This document shows positions 60,394 to 64,000 of a stretch of DNA of 64,000 bases, in pieces. Position 1 is the first letter of the stretch. Every line of letters starts with the position of its first letter. The notes beneath the pieces are model-generated. The model did not search any database, was not told the DNA's origin, and saw only the letters and a program-made list of their open reading frames with translations. The position numbers and the translations under genes were made by a program. The stretch is taken from NCBI GenBank assembly GCA_016716425.1, contig JADJWJ010000001.1:307001-371000 (forward strand), given 5' to 3'. This DNA is from Betaproteobacteria bacterium. Lineage in GTDB: Bacteria; Pseudomonadota; Gammaproteobacteria; Burkholderiales; Casimicrobiaceae.

Positions 60394-62748
60394 TCACGCC
60401 GCGGCGGGCGCTGCCGGCCGGCCGGGGGTGGCGAGCGAGTCGAGCGCCGCGCTGACCGCGCGGTCGAACAGCGGCACGGGTTCGACGACCAGCGCGATCT
60501 CGCCGGCGCCGATCTCGTAGGCGAGCTCCTCCGGCGTGTAGACGAACGCGCGGGCGCGCGACCGGCTGGTGAACAGGTACTTGGTGCGTAGCGGACTCAC
60601 CCACGTGAGCCGCGCGTTGACCGTCTTGCCTTCCTTCGTGAACGCGAGCCACGTGCCGACGGCCATTTCGCTCACGAAGTCGTGGACGTTGACGACCGGC
60701 GCCGGCGGCGCGGGCACCGCGGGGGTCGCAACACCGCCGGCGCCCGCGGGAGCGGGTGGAGGCTTGATCGCCGCGATGTGCAGCTCGTAGAGGCGCTCGA
60801 AGAACGCCTTCGCGCGCTCGGGGGCGACGCCGAGCGCGAGGGCGCCGCGGCGCAACGCCCCGATCAGCGCGGGAATCATCTTGGTGAGCCGCGCCTTCTG
60901 CGCCGTGCGATCCTTGGCGACGATGCTCCACAGGAGGTCGTCGAGCGTGCCGACCGCGGCGTTCCACGCGTCGCTCTCGGGGCCGTGCTCGCCGCGGACG
61001 CCCGCCATGTGGTCGGCCCAGACCGTCTCGATGAAGCCGCGCACTTCGAACGGCACGTCGACGCCGGCCAGGCGGTCGCGCAGGAACGCACGGACGTGCG
61101 ACCGGTCGGCCTCGCTCTCCTCGGCCGTGAGGGCCGTCGCGACGTCGTCGGCGGTCGCCGTCGCGACGCGCTGGCGCTCCGCCTCGCTGAAGGCGGCGAG
61201 CTTGAGGTTCGCCGTGCGGAAGACGCCGACGTCGATCTCGAAGTCGCGGCAGATGTCGTCGATGACCTCGGTCGCGAGCTTCGTGAACGCCTCGCGGTAG
61301 GCGTCGTCGTGTGTCGCGCCCACCGCGGCGTCGGCGAGGATGTCGAGCAGCTGCCGCGCCGAGTGGCGCTTGTCGGAAAAGAACGCACGGTCGAGCAGCG
61401 CCGCCTTGACGATCGGCACCTGCAGCCGGCCGAACAGGCTGCGCAGCGAGTCGGGGATCGACTTGTCGCGGAAGATGTAGTCGAACAGGAGCGAGATCAC
61501 GTCCATCGTGATCCGGTCCGTGTCGTTGCTGATCTGGTCGTCGATCGCCGCGCGGATGTGCGGGATGAGGTTCAGCGGCACGACCGCGCCCTGCGCGGGG
61601 CCGGTGCCGTCGGCCTTGGGCGCCGCCTGCGCGATGGCGACGGGCAGGTCGAGCCGCTGCCAGTGCGCGAGGGTCGCGAACAGCGGCGTCGACGTGCCGA
61701 GCGCCATCAGCGGGTCGAGCGACGGGAACAGCGCCGCGTCCGCGGCCGGGGCGACGGCACCGGACGGCTCCTCGCCGGCCACGCCGATGGCCCTGGGTGC
61801 GACCGCGCCCGCCGCGGCGCCCGCCGCGGCGAGGCTCGCGAGCCCGGCGAGGATCCGCGCGGCCGACATCTCGTCGGGGGCGCGCGCGCTGCCGCGCGGC
61901 GGCAGTGCGACCTTTTCGGCGAACACGAGCGCCGGCGGCGCGCCGGGCTCCGCCAGCGTCTCCGGGACGACGATGTCGCGCGGGACGTCGGGCGGCGGCT
62001 CGTGCAGCAGCTTGGAGAACGCCGGCAGGAGGTCGCGGTCGTCCGCCGGCCGGTGATCGCTGCGCGCGCGCAGCGCGGCCTTGATTTCGGGCAGCACGCC
62101 ACGATCGGCCAGGAATCGGTTGATCGAGATGTACAGCTTGTTGAGGTCAGGCGTGATGTCGGTGAGGATCCGCTCCATGAACGGCCGCCACACGCGCGGA
62201 TTCGGATAGATCGCGCGCGCGGAGGCGCCGATCGCGTCGAGCACGTAGCTGGCGGCGAACGGGTCGTCGATGTCGCGGGTCCCCGGGTCGCCCAGCAGCG
62301 CCTCGACGCGCAGGTCGAGCGCGGACAGCTCGCGGTGGGTGAAGCGGTCGATGAACCGCGTCGCGTCCTTCAGCGCGGCCTGCCGCTCGTGGTCGAACGC
62401 CGAGAGCACGCGCAGCGTGGCGAGCGACGCGTCGGCGTCGAGGCGCCGGCCCTTGCGGCGGACGCCCTCGAGCCGCCGCTCGAAGAGGTCGCACAGCGTC
62501 TTGTCGAACCGCTCGAGCCACTCGCCGCGCTTGTTGCGGAACGCCTCGACCTCGCCGTCGGGGATGTGGCTGTGGGTCTCGAAGAGATCGTTGGTCTCCC
62601 CGAGCGACGCGCGGACCAGTTCCAGCAGCTTCACGCGGTATTGCGCGAAGCACGAGCGCAGCATGGCCCGCGCCTCCTCCTCGCCGACGGGCAGCGGGGC
62701 GTCCGCGAGGAGCGAACCCGGGAAGGGCGTGGGCGCGGCGGTGGACAT
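60394..62748 (-). CDS. DUF1631 domain protein
   Basis: 784 residues, full length for DUF1631 (often annotated thymidine phosphorylase in error). It begins with EEEARAMLRSCFAQYRVKLL and SHIPDGEVEAFRNKRGEWLE, has VISLLFDYIFRDKSIPDSLR near 445 and FGRLQVPIVKAALLDRAFFS near 463, and a C-terminal PilZ-like part (GTWLAFTKEGKTVNARLTWV, YLFTSRSRARAFVYTPEELA). The PilZ-like end hints at c-di-GMP binding, but this is not proven. Confidence 0.9.
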   Translation of the reverse strand: MSTAAPTPFPGSLLADAPLPVGEEEARAMLRSCFAQYRVKLLELVRASLGETNDLFETHSHIPDGEVEAFRNKRGEWLERFDKTLCDLFERRLEGVRRKGRRLDADASLATLRVLSAFDHERQAALKDATRFIDRFTHRELSALDLRVEALLGDPGTRDIDDPFAASYVLDAIGASARAIYPNPRVWRPFMERILTDITPDLNKLYISINRFLADRGVLPEIKAALRARSDHRPADDRDLLPAFSKLLHEPPPDVPRDIVVPETLAEPGAPPALVFAEKVALPPRGSARAPDEMSAARILAGLASLAAAGAAAGAVAPRAIGVAGEEPSGAVAPAADAALFPSLDPLMALGTSTPLFATLAHWQRLDLPVAIAQAAPKADGTGPAQGAVVPLNLIPHIRAAIDDQISNDTDRITMDVISLLFDYIFRDKSIPDSLRSLFGRLQVPIVKAALLDRAFFSDKRHSARQLLDILADAAVGATHDDAYREAFTKLATEVIDDICRDFEIDVGVFRTANLKLAAFSEAERQRVATATADDVATALTAEESEADRSHVRAFLRDRLAGVDVPFEVRGFIETVWADHMAGVRGEHGPESDAWNAAVGTLDDLLWSIVAKDRTAQKARLTKMIPALIGALRRGALALGVAPERAKAFFERLYELHIAAIKPPPAPAGAGGVATPAVPAPPAPVVNVHDFVSEMAVGTWLAFTKEGKTVNARLTWVSPLRTKYLFTSRSRARAFVYTPEELAYEIGAGEIALVVEPVPLFDRAVSAALDSLATPGRPAAPAAA

Positions 62749-62811
62749 CGTGCGAATTCTACTGCGGCGGGAGGGTGGCGGCGGCGACGGCGATCGGTTC
62801 GCTGGCGCGGC

Positions 62812-63759
62812 CTATCGGATGGGCGGCGCCGCGCCGGTGCCGACGCACACGGCGGCGACCCGCGCGTACTCGTCCGGGGAGTCGACGGCGCGCTGCCGCG
62901 CCTCGAGCTCGCGCCCGGCCGCCTCGGAGTGCGCCTGGACGAAGGCTTCCAGCCGGTCGCGCAGCGCACGCTGCGCGGCATCCCCGTCGTCCGCGTGGTG
63001 GACGCCGTCGGCGAACTCGGTGGACAGCGCCTGCGCCAGCGCTGCCGCCGCCTCGGGCAGCCACGCCGCGTAGACGGCGACGTGCTTCATCTCGTGCTCG
63101 TGGATTGCCGCGCGCTGGCACGGGTCGTCCGCGATCTCGCGGGCGACGTACACGGTCAGCGGCTTGAGCGCGAGCTCGACGCGCACGTGTGCGCGGAAGC
63201 ACGCGCGCCCGCTGGCCGGATCCTTGACGCCCTTGATCTCGAGCTCGGCGTCGTGCCCGATGCGTGTCCTGGTGACGCCGAGCGCCCGGTGGCCGGCTGC
63301 CGGCCCGTCCAGCAGCCGGACAAGCTCCAGCTGCGACCGGGTGTCGTCCTCCAAGATCTCGATCGGCACCGCAACGACGGCCGGCGGCGCCGCCGGCAGC
63401 TGCGCGCAACGCGCCTCGAACGACTGGAACGGATTGCGCAGCGCGGGCACGCCTTGTTCGCACCCGGCGCTGCCCGCGGCGAGTAACGCCAATCCCGCCG
63501 CCAGGAGCCCGAAGGGCCGCCCCGAGGGCGAACACCGGAGCGCGCAGCGCGAAGGTACTCCTGTCGACCCGAAGGGCCGCCCCGAGGGCGAACACCGGAG
63601 CGCGCAGCGCGAAGGTACTCCTGTCGACCCGAAGGGCCGCCCCGAGGGCGAACACCGGAGCGCGCAGCGCGAAGGCACTCCTGTCGACCCGAAGGGCCGC
63701 CCCGAGGGCGAACACCGGAGCGCGCAGCGCGAAAGCACACCCGTGAGCGCGAAGCGCAT
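62812..63759 (-). CDS. Putative zinc-binding lipoprotein with repeat array in its N-terminal region
   Basis: 315 residues from ATG 63759. After MRFALTGV comes a four-fold 20-residue repeat (PSRCALRCSPSGRPFGSTGV), then a lipoprotein-like hydrophobic stretch LLAAGLALLAAGSAGCEQG. The C-terminal domain has LALKPLTVYVAREIADDPCQ and AIHEHEMKHVAVYAAWLPEA, with a possible HExxH zinc site (HEMKH). Translation may really begin after the repeats, for example at TTG within LLAAGLALL. If it starts at 63759, the repeats split the signal sequence. Confidence 0.6.
   Translation of the reverse strand: MRFALTGVLSRCALRCSPSGRPFGSTGVPSRCALRCSPSGRPFGSTGVPSRCALRCSPSGRPFGSTGVPSRCALRCSPSGRPFGLLAAGLALLAAGSAGCEQGVPALRNPFQSFEARCAQLPAAPPAVVAVPIEILEDDTRSQLELVRLLDGPAAGHRALGVTRTRIGHDAELEIKGVKDPASGRACFRAHVRVELALKPLTVYVAREIADDPCQRAAIHEHEMKHVAVYAAWLPEAAAALAQALSTEFADGVHHADDGDAAQRALRDRLEAFVQAHSEAAGRELEARQRAVDSPDEYARVAAVCVGTGAAPPIR
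63508..63747. repeat. Four tandem 60-bp repeats (family B)
   Basis: Units start CCCGAAGGGCCGCCCCGAGG at 63508, 63568, 63628 and 63688, each followed by CGAACACCGGAGCGCGCAGC and GCGAAGG. The first three are nearly identical; the fourth is more diverged at its end. The GAAGGGCCGCCCCGAGGG part matches the first segment of the family A units. As 60 is a multiple of three, the minus-strand frame of the overlapping gene stays open through the array. Confidence 0.92.
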
Positions 63760-63862
63760 GGCCCAATATAGCGCGATCCCGGCCGGCGAGGGCGCGCCGG
63801 CGCGACGCCGCGCCGCAGCACGTAGAATGGCGGTTGGACGAAGTTCCGCACGAAGGGACCGC

Positions 63863-64000
63863 ATGGATGTGCCGGGCTGGGTGGTGACCGCGACGATCTG
63901 GACGTACTGGATCGGCGTGGGCGCGATGATCGTGCGCGTGCGGCGGCACACGCGGCGGGTGGTCGGCGTGGTGCCGGAGCAGCGGCTCGAGCGCACCATG
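63863..64000 (+). CDS. Membrane protein, possibly isoprenylcysteine carboxyl methyltransferase family (partial)
   Basis: Starts MDVPGWVVTATIWTYWIGVG and continues AMIVRVRRHTRRVVGVVPEQ, RLERTM before the window ends. One membrane segment is visible, then a basic stretch. The start resembles some ICMT-family proteins, but too little is present to be sure. GAAGGGA lies before the ATG, and it is divergent from the lipoprotein gene. Confidence 0.5.
   Translation, partial: MDVPGWVVTATIWTYWIGVGAMIVRVRRHTRRVVGVVPEQRLERTM

Overview
The window is about 70% G+C and densely coded. It looks like a chromosomal segment of a betaproteobacterium, most likely Burkholderiales or a close relative. Supporting evidence is the gene complement (etfBA, acetoacetyl-CoA synthetase, DUF1631, DUF4124, YaeQ, AceK and a CobD/CbiB-like protein beside an isochorismatase-fold hydrolase), many GTGA/ATGA stop-start overlaps, and intergenic GC-rich repeats with the core GAAGGGCCGTCCCGAG. 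No phage, integrase, transposase, rRNA or tRNA gene was found. The organism call is inference from content, not from a search.

Layout. 1-3013: end of etfB, etfA and a 600-residue acyl-CoA dehydrogenase. 3150-4874: secreted alpha/beta hydrolase with a C-terminal repeat domain. 4872-5309: a noncoding, roughly 438-bp imperfect palindrome. 5307-7107: a membrane-anchored protein, a tiny ORF and a ROK-family kinase. 7311-21652: the most distinctive region, a catabolic cluster. It holds an EthD-domain protein, an IclR regulator, an acyl-CoA carboxyltransferase, both subunits of a B12-dependent acyl-CoA mutase, an amidohydrolase, a nitroreductase, an unrecognised Cys-rich protein, an aromatic-acid-type CoA ligase, a single-subunit molybdopterin enzyme resembling acetylene hydratase, an SDR and an acyl-CoA dehydrogenase. 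21764-27588: ETF:ubiquinone oxidoreductase, a thioesterase, acetoacetyl-CoA synthetase, an isochorismatase-fold hydrolase and a CobD/CbiB-like protein. 27627-44824: housekeeping and stress genes (rsgA, phhB, M48 protease, orn, Nudix, ilvA, phosphomannomutase, CYTH-CHAD, DAHP synthase, psiF, rRNA methyltransferase, VIT1-like, aldo-keto reductase, DksA-like, hsp20). 44848-64000: msrA, a 3-hydroxyisobutyrate dehydrogenase-like enzyme, sdaA, aceK, several small exported proteins, metallopeptidases, a SET protein, YaeQ, an AEC transporter, DUF1631 and a lipoprotein whose N-terminus contains a repeat array.

How the genes fit together. The acyl-CoA dehydrogenases at both ends of the first 22 kb would pass electrons to EtfAB and then to quinone through the ETF:QO at 21764-23419. 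The 8954-21652 genes form a plausible route in which a carboxylic acid is activated to its CoA ester, modified by the molybdenum enzyme, SDR and dehydrogenase, and cleaved to products that pass through methylmalonyl-CoA to succinyl-CoA. The mutase has the Tyr/Ala/Arg substrate signature of methylmalonyl-CoA mutase, not of isobutyryl- or 2-hydroxyisobutyryl-CoA mutases. The primary substrate cannot be read from the sequence.

Dispersed repeats are a second theme. One GC-rich repeat family occurs at 33028-33247 and 35713-35988, and in an expanded form in opposite orientation at 57113-57483. A related 60-bp unit repeated four times (63508-63747) lies in frame inside a predicted lipoprotein signal region. 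There are also a perfect 21-bp-arm hairpin at 27594-27641 and two MITE-like elements (39377-39550 and 55918-56008).
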